In this document: positions 1 through 6,522 of the stretch, piece by piece
Layout: each line of letters starts with the position of its first letter
Position numbering within the stretch: position 1 is the first letter of the stretch
Assembly: GCA_959604475.1 (NCBI GenBank)
Contig: CAUHBX010000051.1
Span: forward strand, 1 to 6,878
Direction: 5' to 3'
DNA length: 6,878 nucleotides
From: an uncultured Eubacteriales bacterium
GTDB lineage: Bacteria; Bacillota; Clostridia; Lachnospirales; Anaerotignaceae
Notes under the pieces: generated by a model
The model's input: only the letters and a program-made list of their open reading frames with translations
What the model was told of the DNA's origin: nothing
The model's database searches: none
Program-made: the position numbers and the translations under genes

Positions 1-589
1 CCGGGTTTAAGTACTTGAAGCACAAATCCTCCATCTCGGTACGTATTTTTGAAATACCCAGCCTATGGGCAAGCGGCGCGTAAATATCCATTGTTTCCTG
101 CGCCTTTTCCCTCTGCTTGGCTTCTGTCATATAATTAAGGGTACGCATATTGTGCAGGCGGTCAGCCAGCTTTATGAGTATTACCCTAATATCCTTGGCC
201 ATAGCCAGAAACATTTTTCTGTAATTTTCGGCCTGTATCTCCTCTTTTGTTGTGTATGAGAGCTTACCGAGCTTTGTTACGCCGTCAACAAGAACGGCTA
301 CCTCTTCGCCAAACATATTTTTAATATCGTCATATGTATAAGGCGTGTCCTCTATAGTGTCATGAAGTATTCCGGCCACTATAGATTCCATGTCCAGTTC
401 CAGCTCAGCAAGGATATACGCCACCTTAAGCGGGTGGATTATATATGGCTCCCCGGATTTTCTTTTCTGGTCTTTATGCGCCTCAAGTGCAACCTCATAT
501 GCCTTTCTCAGCATAGTGAAGTTATCCGTAGGATGGTATTCCTTTATTTTGTTGACCAATAGTTTATACAATTCATCAGGTGTTTCCAC
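1..589 (-). CDS. relA: RelA/SpoT-family bifunctional (p)ppGpp synthetase/hydrolase, N-terminal part (cut by window edge)
   Basis: The protein makes and degrades the stringent-response alarmone (p)ppGpp in the cytoplasm. Only the first 196 codons are present; the rest lies beyond base 1. The visible part is the HD hydrolase domain. H52 (YIIHP), the HDxxED motif at 76-81 (H76, D77, E80, D81) and D143 (LADRLHNMRT) correspond to the metal-binding and catalytic residues of Rel hydrolases. The hydrolase half therefore looks active, as in bifunctional Rel rather than E. coli RelA. The segment DIYAPLAHRLGI (168-179) leads towards the synthetase domain, which is not visible. I chose the GTG at 587-589 (protein starts V-E-T-P-D-E) because GGGGAG at 599-604 lies 9 bases upstream. 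The frame stays open further upstream but has no comparable start. It is transcribed divergently from ttcA. Family assignment is sure; the start is likely. Confidence 0.95.
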   Translation of the reverse strand, partial: METPDELYKLLVNKIKEYHPTDNFTMLRKAYEVALEAHKDQKRKSGEPYIIHPLKVAYILAELELDMESIVAGILHDTIEDTPYTYDDIKNMFGEEVAVLVDGVTKLGKLSYTTKEEIQAENYRKMFLAMAKDIRVILIKLADRLHNMRTLNYMTEAKQREKAQETMDIYAPLAHRLGISKIRTEMEDLCFKYLNP

Positions 590-598
590 AGATGTCAG

Positions 599-604
599 CT
601 CCCC
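599..604 (-). promoter_or_regulatory. Ribosome binding site that decides the GTG start of relA
   Basis: On the minus strand GGGGAG is followed by a 9-base spacer and GTG. The open frame upstream offers no ATG with a comparable purine-rich site, so this fixes the likely start. Confidence 0.7.
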
Positions 605-671
605 ATTAACAGCAGTTTTTGCCCTATTAAAAATCCAGACACTGCTCCATATTAAATATGTATTAAATTGT

Positions 672-699
672 ATTATATATTTTTTTTGACATTTTTCAA
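672..699 (-). promoter_or_regulatory. Probable sigma-A promoter of relA
   Basis: On the minus strand TTGAAA (694-699) is followed by a 16-base A-rich spacer and a perfect TATAAT (672-677). Transcription would begin near 665, giving a leader of about 75 bases before the GTG start. The spacer is one base shorter than optimal, but both boxes are good matches. Confidence 0.65.
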
Positions 700-762
700 G
701 TATACAGCGGAAATTCGTAGTATTTATAATTCTTCCGCGCGAAAAAAGCTTAATATTACGCA

Positions 763-781
763 CGCAAAAAATCTTTTTGCG
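763..781. repeat. Perfect 8-base inverted repeat between the divergent promoters
   Basis: CGCAAAAA (763-770) and TTTTTGCG (774-781) are exact reverse complements separated by ATC. The repeat ends 7 bases before the ttcA -35 region, where a regulator could bind. It could also form a small hairpin in RNA, but it lacks the GC-rich stem and trailing U-run of a terminator. The function is unknown. Confidence 0.5.
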
Positions 782-788
782 AAATAAT

Positions 789-816
789 TTGTACTGGGTT
801 TGATTTATGCTATAAT
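789..816 (+). promoter_or_regulatory. Probable extended -10 promoter of the ttcA operon
   Basis: A perfect TATAAT (811-816) is preceded by TG at 808-809 in the TGn extended -10 arrangement. A weak -35 (TTGTAC, 789-794) lies 16 bases upstream. Extended -10 promoters tolerate poor -35 boxes. The start would be near 823, giving a leader of about 80 bases. It probably serves ttcA, the recombinase and the Nudix gene together. Confidence 0.65.
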
Positions 817-840
817 AAAAACAGTTTATCACGCAAAACT

Positions 841-867
841 CTGCGGCCTAAAATACATGGCCTGCAG
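841..867 (+). other. Stem-loop in the 5' leader of the ttcA operon
   Basis: CTGCGGCC (841-848) can pair with GGCCTGCAG (859-867) if one T bulges, leaving a 10-base loop. It lies within the predicted leader and ends 36 bases before the ATG. There is no U-run after it, so it is not an obvious terminator. It could affect mRNA stability or translation, or have no role. Confidence 0.35.
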
Positions 868-903
868 CATTAATATTATTAACGTATTTGGAGACAAAAT
901 ATC

Positions 904-1626
904 ATGAAGCTGCAAAAATTACTGAGCTATACAAGGCAGGCGGTAAACGACTACCATATGATTGACGAAGGCGATAAAATTGCCGTAGGCGTATCAGGCG
1001 GCAAGGACAGCATATGCCTTTTAATTGCGCTGGCCCAGCTGCGCCGCTTTTTTCCCTATAAATTTGATATAGAAGCCGTAACCGTATCCCTTGGCTTTCC
1101 CGGCTGTGATTACAGCAGCATAAAAAACCTGTGCGATAGCCTGGACGTGCGGTATACGGTAATTGACACACAAATAGGCCGTATTGTTTTTGACGAGCGT
1201 AAGGAGGACAACCCCTGCTCCCTATGCGCGAAAATGCGTAAGGGCGCTTTAAACAGCGCCGCTGAGGAGCTGGGATGCAGCAAGGTTGCCCTTGGGCATA
1301 ATAAGGACGACGTAATTGAAACATTTATGATGTCGCTTATTTTTGAGGGCCGTATCGGCTGCTTCTCTCCGGTAAGCTTTTTAGAAAGAAAAAGCCTCTA
1401 TTCAATAAGGCCCCTCATATATGTTTGGGAATATGAGACAAGAAGCTTCGCCAAAGGCTATGGTATTGTTAAAAACCCATGCCCAGCCGACGGCAGTACA
1501 AAGAGGCAGGAGATAAAGGAGCTTATCCGCTCCCTTGAAAAAACCTATCCCAATTTAAATCAAAGAATATTCGGAGCTGTAAAAAGAGGTCTGGACGACT
1601 GGAAAAGAGGTGGAGAAAATGGCTAA
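904..1626 (+). CDS. ttcA: TtcA-family tRNA 2-thiocytidine synthase (PP-loop ATPase)
   Basis: This family adenylates a tRNA base (C32) and replaces its oxygen with sulfur, using an iron-sulfur cluster. The 240-residue protein has the PP-loop SGGKDS at 31-36, the pair C105-x-x-C108 in NPCSLCAKMRKG, the GHNKDDVIETF segment at 131-141 typical of TtcA/TilS-type PP-loop enzymes, and a third conserved-looking cysteine, C193, in NPCPADG. Two cysteines plus a distant third match the cluster ligands known in TtcA and distinguish it from TilS, which lacks them. It is somewhat shorter than enterobacterial TtcA, as are many clostridial relatives. The ATG follows GGAG (890-893) with a long 10-base spacer. 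It is first in its operon, and its last 8 bases overlap the recombinase gene. The family is sure; exact substrate specificity is inferred. Confidence 0.88.
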   Translation: MKLQKLLSYTRQAVNDYHMIDEGDKIAVGVSGGKDSICLLIALAQLRRFFPYKFDIEAVTVSLGFPGCDYSSIKNLCDSLDVRYTVIDTQIGRIVFDERKEDNPCSLCAKMRKGALNSAAEELGCSKVALGHNKDDVIETFMMSLIFEGRIGCFSPVSFLERKSLYSIRPLIYVWEYETRSFAKGYGIVKNPCPADGSTKRQEIKELIRSLEKTYPNLNQRIFGAVKRGLDDWKRGGENG

Positions 1627-2692
1627 AGGAGATTACAGCGAGGAACAAAAAATAAAAGACACCGCTCATCTTAAGGGACTTCTTGAACAGCTTCCGCCCT
1701 TCGCCTATACATATTTCAGAGGGATAGCCCAGTCAACGTCACTGAAAACAAGAATAGGCTATGCCTATGACCTAAAAATATTTTTCGGGTTTTTATGCGA
1801 AAACCATGAAAGGTTTAAAGGAATGAAGTTCGACGAAATAAAGCCTGAATACATTGACTATGTAAGCGCAATGGACGTTGAGGCATTTCTGGATTATGTC
1901 ACAAGCTACACTCCTTTTGCAGATGAGGACGGCATGGAGAGAAGCTCGGTTATACTAAATTCTGAAACAGGAAAATCCAGAAAGCTTGCCGCTGTCAGAA
2001 GCATTTATAAATATTATCTGCGGAAGGGCTTTATTAAAACCGACCCTGCCGCACTTGTGGAAACACCTAAAATACATGAAAAAAACATAATAAGACTGGA
2101 AGCCAACGAGGTTGCCAACCATTTGGACGAGGTTGAAAAAGGCGAAAACCTGACAGAACGGCAGCAGAAGTTCCACGAAAAGACTAAAATCAGGGATTTG
2201 GCAATAATATCCACCCTTGTTGGTACAGGAATACGTGTCAGTGAATGCGTAGGGCTGAACGTGGACGACATCAGCTTTGATACCTATTCCTTTGTAATAA
2301 CCAGAAAGGGCGGCAAACAGGCTGAAATATATTTCGGTGATGAGGTTGCCGATGCCCTTTACGATTATATAATGTACAGAAGGGACCATCCCCCTGCTGA
2401 CGAAAATGACAAAGCCCTGTTTCTTTCCAACAGGGGAAAACGTATTTCGGTCAGGCAGGTAGAGCTTATGGTTAAAAAATACGCCCAGACGGCTGTTAAA
2501 CTGAAAAAAATCACCCCGCATAAGTTGCGCAGTACCTTCGGTACAAATCTTTATCTGGAGACCGGCGACATATATTTGGTTGCTGACGTTCTGGGACATG
2601 CTGACGTAAACACCACAAGGAAGCACTACACAGCCACAGAGGTCGAGCTTAAGCGAAAGGCGGCCAGAAAAATCAATTTAAGAAAGGATTGA
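1619..2692 (+). CDS. Tyrosine recombinase / XerC-XerD-like site-specific recombinase
   Basis: It cuts and rejoins DNA at specific sites through a 3'-phosphotyrosine intermediate. The 357-residue protein has an N-terminal SAM-like DNA-binding domain (about 25-140, with TRIGYAYDLKIFFGFL at 44-59) and a catalytic domain (about 160-350). The full active-site set is visible: R206 (GTGIRVSE), K230 (TRKGGK), H301 and R304 (TPHKLRSTF), H327 (LGHADVNTT) and nucleophile Y337 (KHYTAT). The first catalytic arginine lies about 55-60 residues later than in typical 300-residue XerC/D, owing to extra sequence around 85-125 and 170-190. I prefer ATG 1619 over GTG 1610 because AGAGGTGGAG (1606-1615) serves it well. 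The start overlaps the ttcA stop, implying translational coupling. No excisionase, att-like repeats or transposition genes are nearby, so a resident chromosomal role is more likely than a phage integrase. The target site is unknown. Confidence 0.9.
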   Translation: MAKGDYSEEQKIKDTAHLKGLLEQLPPFAYTYFRGIAQSTSLKTRIGYAYDLKIFFGFLCENHERFKGMKFDEIKPEYIDYVSAMDVEAFLDYVTSYTPFADEDGMERSSVILNSETGKSRKLAAVRSIYKYYLRKGFIKTDPAALVETPKIHEKNIIRLEANEVANHLDEVEKGENLTERQQKFHEKTKIRDLAIISTLVGTGIRVSECVGLNVDDISFDTYSFVITRKGGKQAEIYFGDEVADALYDYIMYRRDHPPADENDKALFLSNRGKRISVRQVELMVKKYAQTAVKLKKITPHKLRSTFGTNLYLETGDIYLVADVLGHADVNTTRKHYTATEVELKRKAARKINLRKD

Positions 2693-2696
2693 AATT

Positions 2697-3329
2697 ATGC
2701 CCCAAAATATAAATTCAAATATCATACAGCAGACTCTAAGCGTGCATACGCCCTCGCCCGAAGGAATTTTTCGCTACAGCTCAGTATTAATGCCGCTGTT
2801 TGAAACCGAAAACGGATATGAATTTTTATTCTGTAAACGCTCAATGGCGCTTAGGCATCAGCCGGGCGACATATGCTTTCCGGGAGGAAGGCGCGAGGGT
2901 GAGGAAACTCCGCTTGAAACTGCTCTGAGGGAAACACATGAAGAAATTGGGATTTCAGAAGAAAATATAGAGGTTTTGGGCGAAACTGATTTTGTGATAA
3001 CCACCTATGGTGCAGTAATCACACCCTTTGTAGCGCTGATAAAAGGAATGTCGCCCGGCGACATAAAGGTCAATCCTGACGAGGTCGAGGAAACCTTTAC
3101 CGTTCCTGTCAGCTTTTTTATGGAGACGGAGCCTGAGGAGCATTTTGTAAGTATAAAATTTGACATACCCGATGACTTTCCTTTTGAGCACATTGTCGGC
3201 GGCAAAAATTATCCGTGGAGCAAGGGCAAACAGCCAGAGCTGTTTTACTTTTACAACGGAAATGTAATCTGGGGTTTTACCGCAAGGATTGTTAAGAACT
3301 TCTGCTCAATTATAAAGGGGGAGCTGTAA
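2697..3329 (+). CDS. Nudix hydrolase, CoA pyrophosphatase (NudL/YeaB) type
   Basis: Enzymes of this subgroup cleave coenzyme A or its derivatives to 3',5'-ADP and 4'-phosphopantetheine. The 210-residue protein has the Nudix box from G64 to I86 with the pattern G-x5-E-x7-RE-x2-EE-x-G: G64, E70, R78, E79, E82, E83 and G85. The glutamates bind the catalytic metal. Just ahead lies FCKRSMALRHQPGDICFPGG (45-64), which fits the CoA-pyrophosphatase signature (LLTKRS...LR.H.G...FPGG). The C-terminal part includes PELFYFYNGNVIWGFTARI (180-198), a Y..G..IWG.TA pattern also seen in this subgroup. AAAGGA (2683-2688), inside the end of the recombinase gene, lies 8 bases before the ATG, and the genes are 4 bases apart. 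It is the last gene of the operon. The subgroup is well supported; the substrate is inferred from the family. Confidence 0.9.
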   Translation: MPQNINSNIIQQTLSVHTPSPEGIFRYSSVLMPLFETENGYEFLFCKRSMALRHQPGDICFPGGRREGEETPLETALRETHEEIGISEENIEVLGETDFVITTYGAVITPFVALIKGMSPGDIKVNPDEVEETFTVPVSFFMETEPEEHFVSIKFDIPDDFPFEHIVGGKNYPWSKGKQPELFYFYNGNVIWGFTARIVKNFCSIIKGEL

Positions 3330-3334
3330 AAATC

Positions 3335-3361
3335 AATCCCCGGACTTTATACCCGGGGATT
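3335..3361. terminator. Bidirectional rho-independent terminator between convergent genes
   Basis: AATCCCCGG (3335-3343) pairs perfectly with CCGGGGATT (3353-3361) around a 9-base loop. On the plus strand the stem ends in a T-run (3360-3364), five bases after the Nudix stop codon. On the minus strand the stem is followed by GATTTTTAC. The hairpin sits between the Nudix stop and the stop of the minus-strand membrane gene (3364-3366), so it can serve both. Confidence 0.88.
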
Positions 3362-3363
3362 TT

Positions 3364-3897
3364 TCAGCTTAAATCAATCAGCAGTATGGAATTTTTCTTA
3401 ATGCCTTCAGCCAGCGCCTCCGTCAGATTTTTAGAGTCATCCGTTGACAGCCTGAGCTTTGTTTTACCGCAAAGCTTAAATGGCACATATTTATTTTTCC
3501 AGTGTATATAAACACAGTCCCTATACACAATAATTTCTTCTATCCCGTCCCAAGAGCAGGAGCCTACCCCTTCAATAGAAAAGCCGTATTCTGAAACCTT
3601 GCTTTTCATAAATACAGAACAAAATACTATAATAGCGCAAAGGACGATAAAAATCGTTTCAAAAGCTTTAATTGAAATATCAAAAGCATAAAGCGTATAT
3701 ATCAGCAGTGCAGCCAGTATAAGCATAGCAATAATGTTTGCTTTTTTAAACTTATCAGTGAATTTATATTCTTTTGCATCCTGACTGACCTTGAAGTAGC
3801 AGCTTATTTCCATAGTAAATGAATACAGCGCCCATGCCAAAATTAGAGGCCTTGAAAAAGGGACGTAAATAGCTAGAAGTATAATAATCACGTTCAT
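3364..3897 (-). CDS. Small membrane protein with soluble C-terminal domain, function unknown
   Basis: I do not recognise this 177-residue protein with confidence. It has three hydrophobic stretches likely to span the membrane, at about 2-27, 52-72 and 76-97. A soluble C-terminal domain of about 80 residues (99-177) begins YGFSIEGVGSCSWDGIEEIIVYRDCVYIHW. The pattern of a short beta strand, a W-x-x-I element and then alternating beta strands resembles the PH-like domains at the end of YcxB-type and DUF-annotated membrane proteins of Firmicutes, but this rests on pattern only. Cysteines at 114, 128 and 143 lie in the soluble part. GGGAGG lies 8 bases upstream of the ATG, so the start is good. 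A terminator separates it from the SLH gene upstream, so it probably has its own promoter, although I found no convincing boxes. Confidence 0.75.
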   Translation of the reverse strand: MNVIIILLAIYVPFSRPLILAWALYSFTMEISCYFKVSQDAKEYKFTDKFKKANIIAMLILAALLIYTLYAFDISIKAFETIFIVLCAIIVFCSVFMKSKVSEYGFSIEGVGSCSWDGIEEIIVYRDCVYIHWKNKYVPFKLCGKTKLRLSTDDSKNLTEALAEGIKKNSILLIDLS

Positions 3898-4120
3898 GTA
3901 TTGACCTCCCTATTATTTTCAGTCTTAGAAAATGTTTGTCCATTCAACCTTTTTACAGTGTATTTAACTCTATAAATTATTTTCTCATATCTGTTATCTA
4001 CATTCAATATTTTGGAAAAGAATTAAGAAAATTGTAGACTTTAATTATTTCAAAAAAAACATACGGCCAGTTATCCAACTGGCCGTATTAATAAATTTCA
4101 AACTATTTTTGAAATACCCT
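3898..4120. other. AT-rich intergenic region upstream of the small membrane protein gene
   Basis: This 223-base gap holds the terminator of the SLH gene (4052-4088) and the ribosome site of the membrane-protein gene. The rest is AT-rich. TTGAAT-like -35 candidates occur on the minus strand, but none has a good TATAAT at proper spacing, so I assign no promoter. Confidence 0.5.
4052..4088 (-). terminator. Rho-independent terminator of the SLH-protein gene
   Basis: A perfect 10-base stem is formed by ATACGGCCAG (4061-4070) and CTGGCCGTAT (4079-4088) around an 8-base loop. On the minus strand it is followed, after one G, by eight T residues (complement of A-run 4052-4059). It lies about 30 bases after the SLH gene stop, which is a classic intrinsic-terminator layout. 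Confidence 0.92.
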
Positions 4121-5137
4121 TTAATCACCATGTAAAAAGATTTCAACGAAACTGTATTTTGGAGGCTTACCCGGTTGTGCCCATACAGTATAATCGCCAT
4201 CCTCCTCTATAATATATACCATTCTATATTTTCCTTCGCTTAAATTATTCTTATCGTTATAGAGCTTAACATTACACGTTCTCTTGGAATGAGGTTTTAA
4301 TATCCATCCACTAGTATCAGTATTTAAGCCAAACCTTTGTACAATCCACTGTCCGTCTAACTCTTTTTCAATCTGAAAATCACTTGGATTATATGTATAT
4401 GTCTGGTCACTCACATTTTGAAACTCAAGGTATATGGTATCTCCGTATTTTATCTTTCCTTCATTTGTAATTGTTATCTTGACATCGTCTGTAAGCATAT
4501 CTCCCGATATAAATGAAACAGCCTGAATACATTTATTACCGGCGTCTGCAACAGCATCAGCCCTATAAATCATATTTATAAACTCCATCTTTGAAACAGG
4601 ATTTTGCGGCCTAAAGCTTCCGTCCTCATATCCTGAAATAATTCCAAGCTTTACACAGGTCTTTATATCCTTTATTGCATAGTTGGAAATCGTATCAGAG
4701 TCAATAAAATTTATATCCGCATCAGCCGCTTCCAGCCCAAAGGTTCTTACCAGCAGGGCAGCAGTCTGCTCCCTTGTGACGTATTCGTCTTTCATTGAAA
4801 CAAGTTTTCCATTTTCGTTATAACCGCCCTTAAAAACACCCTCATAGTACATGTTCACCATTGAGTTAACATATAAATCCCCAGCATTATTTAAGTCAGA
4901 AAATGGATTTGGCGGATAGTATCTATTATAATAAAACCTTCTCATTGCATTGTTCAACAAGTTGGCCGCCTCTCCTCTTGACATATTACCGTCGGTTTTA
5001 TAACTGTCATATGGCACTATATTGTGTTCTAAGCAGTAATCAAAAGCCTCGTCAAACCAACTGGAGGCAAAGGCTGTTACACTTGCTGACAAGATAAGTG
5101 TAACGAATGTAATAAATATATAGATTCTTTTTATCAT
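4121..5137 (-). CDS. Secreted S-layer-homology (SLH) domain protein with C-terminal Ig-like domain
   Basis: SLH domains anchor exported proteins non-covalently to the secondary cell-wall polymer of Gram-positive bacteria. The 338-residue protein starts with a signal peptide (basic MIKR, hydrophobic core to about residue 20, probable cleavage after AFA at 22-24). Three SLH repeats follow at about 26-71 (ending MSRGEAANLL), 77-135 (FSDL ... VTREQTAALLVRTF) and 143-194 (FIDSD ... GIISGYEDGSFRPQNPVSKMEF). The third is the most canonical. The C-terminal 130 residues contain a beta-rich region with IKYGDTIYLEFQNVSDQTYTY (229-249) and LKPHSKRTCNVKLY (280-293). It resembles bacterial Ig-like domains of the kind found in lipoproteins and surface proteins; this part is inference. 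AAAGGAG stands 6 bases before the ATG. No enzymatic motif is visible, so it is probably a structural or binding surface protein. It lies 116 bases downstream of the protease gene. Confidence 0.9.
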   Translation of the reverse strand: MIKRIYIFITFVTLILSASVTAFASSWFDEAFDYCLEHNIVPYDSYKTDGNMSRGEAANLLNNAMRRFYYNRYYPPNPFSDLNNAGDLYVNSMVNMYYEGVFKGGYNENGKLVSMKDEYVTREQTAALLVRTFGLEAADADINFIDSDTISNYAIKDIKTCVKLGIISGYEDGSFRPQNPVSKMEFINMIYRADAVADAGNKCIQAVSFISGDMLTDDVKITITNEGKIKYGDTIYLEFQNVSDQTYTYNPSDFQIEKELDGQWIVQRFGLNTDTSGWILKPHSKRTCNVKLYNDKNNLSEGKYRMVYIIEEDGDYTVWAQPGKPPKYSFVEIFLHGD

Positions 5138-5157
5138 AACATTCTCCTTTTAAAAGT

Positions 5158-5194
5158 ATGACTTCCGATATAATAATCTCATATCCGAAGTCAT
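5158..5194 (-). terminator. Hairpin between the protease and SLH genes, possible weak terminator or processing site
   Basis: ATGACTTCCGATAT (5158-5171) and ATATCCGAAGTCAT (5181-5194) form a 14-base stem with one C-C mismatch and a 9-base loop. Read on the minus strand it is followed by ACTTTT, a short T-run. It lies 60 bases after the protease stop and ends 20 bases before the SLH start codon. The stem has moderate GC content and the T-run is short, so termination may be partial, letting some protease transcripts continue into the SLH gene. Confidence 0.55.
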
Positions 5195-5253
5195 TTAACA
5201 ACTGCTAAAAATAAATATAAATATTTATTTGCTCATGGAAGAAGCAATTAATG

Positions 5254-6522
5254 TCAAGGCCATAACCACATTTCTATTGGAACCATTCTTTTTTCACTAT
5301 AAATTAAACGTGATTCGATTGAGTCCCATGACGTAAAAATGGCTTCATTATCACTCTCAACTCCTTTTAGTATTCCTAATAATTCATAATCTCCATTATT
5401 TTTAATTCTAACCAAAGGAGCTCCACTGTCACCTGCCTTTGATTGTATATCCGTTTTTATCATTTTTTTATAAGTTCCTTGTCCTCCTGTCCACTTGCAA
5501 GTATAGTTTGCACTTATAATCTCTCCATTAATTATTCCTGATTTTCCACCAAGTACGCATACAGAATCCCCTTTAATTGCTGTTGAAGTTTTAACTATAT
5601 ATTTACCATTAGATGTCTTATTAGTATATATAACCTCCGAATCAATTTCTGGTCTATATATGGCTGCAACATCTGCGTACGCATATTTATTGCTTCCGAT
5701 GACACCTATATTTATAAAGTCTACAAGCCCCATATAATTTCGTTCAAGATAAAAGTGGTCACCATCTGCACAACCATGCCCTGCAGTTATCCATCCATAT
5801 TCTCCAGTTGTATCACCATTTATTTCATAATATACTCCTACCCCCAATGAATATCTACTGCCACTCATATCATTTTCAATAGTAATACCGGGTGTTCCTA
5901 TATCATATCCAGCCAAATCCCTAAAATCACCATCATTTACTTTGAAGTCTATATGATCAAAGTCAAAGCTTGTTATATCTGAAACAAGTCTTTTCTTTTC
6001 ATTAGTCCATTCGGGCGCTTCAACTAGAATACCATTCATATCATCTAGTGTTCCCATTCCAACTATATCCAGTAACCCATCATCACATGCCGTCCACAAT
6101 TTATCAATGGCATCTTCCAATTCTGCTATAGTATATAGAGCATCAGTTTCTATAATAATATTATTGGTAGAAGTTCTTAATTTTCGTGGAACATATGCTA
6201 GTATTTCATTAATCTTATCTTCAATCACACTCTCAGAACCTACTGTTTTTATATGCAGTATTCCATCCAAAACATACATTCCACCATACTCATCACCATC
6301 AAGATTATTTGCAATTACTGACCAAATATCATCTTCTGACTTTACATAGTTACCTATTGCACTGCTGATAGTGTCAGGTACTCTTACTTGTTCTTTCTTT
6401 ATTTTGATTTCTTGTGCTGTCATTTCTGATGTTTTAGGAAAATATTGCTCTGACGCAAAAATTGTGCTCGAAATTCCCAACGACATAGCTGTTAATAATG
6501 CTAAAGCCACAAATTTTTTCAT
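5254..6522 (-). CDS. Secreted chymotrypsin-fold (S1-like) serine protease with long pro-region
   Basis: The protein is probably an exported endopeptidase. The 422 residues start with a signal peptide (MKKF, hydrophobic 5-22, likely cleavage after IFA-S near 23-24). A pro-region of about 180 residues follows, then a protease domain from about 205. The catalytic triad is visible: H249 in GWITAGHGC, D284 in AYADVAAIYR and S366 in KAGDSGAPLV. This order and spacing fit the S1 family, nearest to the bacterial streptogrisin/alpha-lytic protease type, which also has a large folding pro-domain. The pro-region has alternating beta and helical segments (GGMYVLDGILHI, 80-91; LDIVGMGTLDDMNGILVEAP, 151-170), compatible with such a foldase but too diverged to name. 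Two details differ from the classic motifs: G lies between the catalytic H and C251, and GDSGAP replaces GDSGGP. AAGGAG stands 7 bases before the ATG. The gene has its own strong promoter with a palindromic operator. Confidence 0.87.
   Translation of the reverse strand: MKKFVALALLTAMSLGISSTIFASEQYFPKTSEMTAQEIKIKKEQVRVPDTISSAIGNYVKSEDDIWSVIANNLDGDEYGGMYVLDGILHIKTVGSESVIEDKINEILAYVPRKLRTSTNNIIIETDALYTIAELEDAIDKLWTACDDGLLDIVGMGTLDDMNGILVEAPEWTNEKKRLVSDITSFDFDHIDFKVNDGDFRDLAGYDIGTPGITIENDMSGSRYSLGVGVYYEINGDTTGEYGWITAGHGCADGDHFYLERNYMGLVDFINIGVIGSNKYAYADVAAIYRPEIDSEVIYTNKTSNGKYIVKTSTAIKGDSVCVLGGKSGIINGEIISANYTCKWTGGQGTYKKMIKTDIQSKAGDSGAPLVRIKNNGDYELLGILKGVESDNEAIFTSWDSIESRLIYSEKRMVPIEMWLWP

Larger units (their letters stand above)
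590..903. promoter_or_regulatory. Divergent intergenic region between relA and ttcA
   Basis: This 314-base gap holds a promoter for each flanking gene, one compact inverted repeat (763-781) between the two promoters, and a second hairpin (841-867) in the ttcA leader. I see no further convincing gene here. The short plus-strand frames that cross the relA gene and reach into this gap show no recognisable family and no good ribosome site, and they coincide with the clear relA reading frame. Confidence 0.7.

Noticed and set aside
65..689. Plus-strand open frames across the left end
   Set aside because: They run antisense to the relA coding frame, which carries unmistakable HD-domain motifs, and their translations show no recognisable domain or good ribosome site.
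763..781. Rho-independent terminator in the relA-ttcA gap
   Set aside because: The stem is AT-rich, there is no trailing U-run outside the stem, and no gene ends here on either strand.
902..1324. Minus-strand frame of 140 codons opposite ttcA
   Set aside because: It is the shadow of a strongly conserved PP-loop gene; it is rich in Arg, Cys and Pro and has no ribosome site or family resemblance.
1955..2626. Minus-strand frame of 223 codons opposite the recombinase
   Set aside because: The plus strand encodes all catalytic residues of a tyrosine recombinase, so the long antisense frame is a by-product of its codon use.
1619..2692. Phage or conjugative-element integrase at an insertion boundary
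   Set aside because: The gene overlaps ttcA and abuts the Nudix gene in one operon, and no excisionase, tRNA gene or direct repeat pair was seen.
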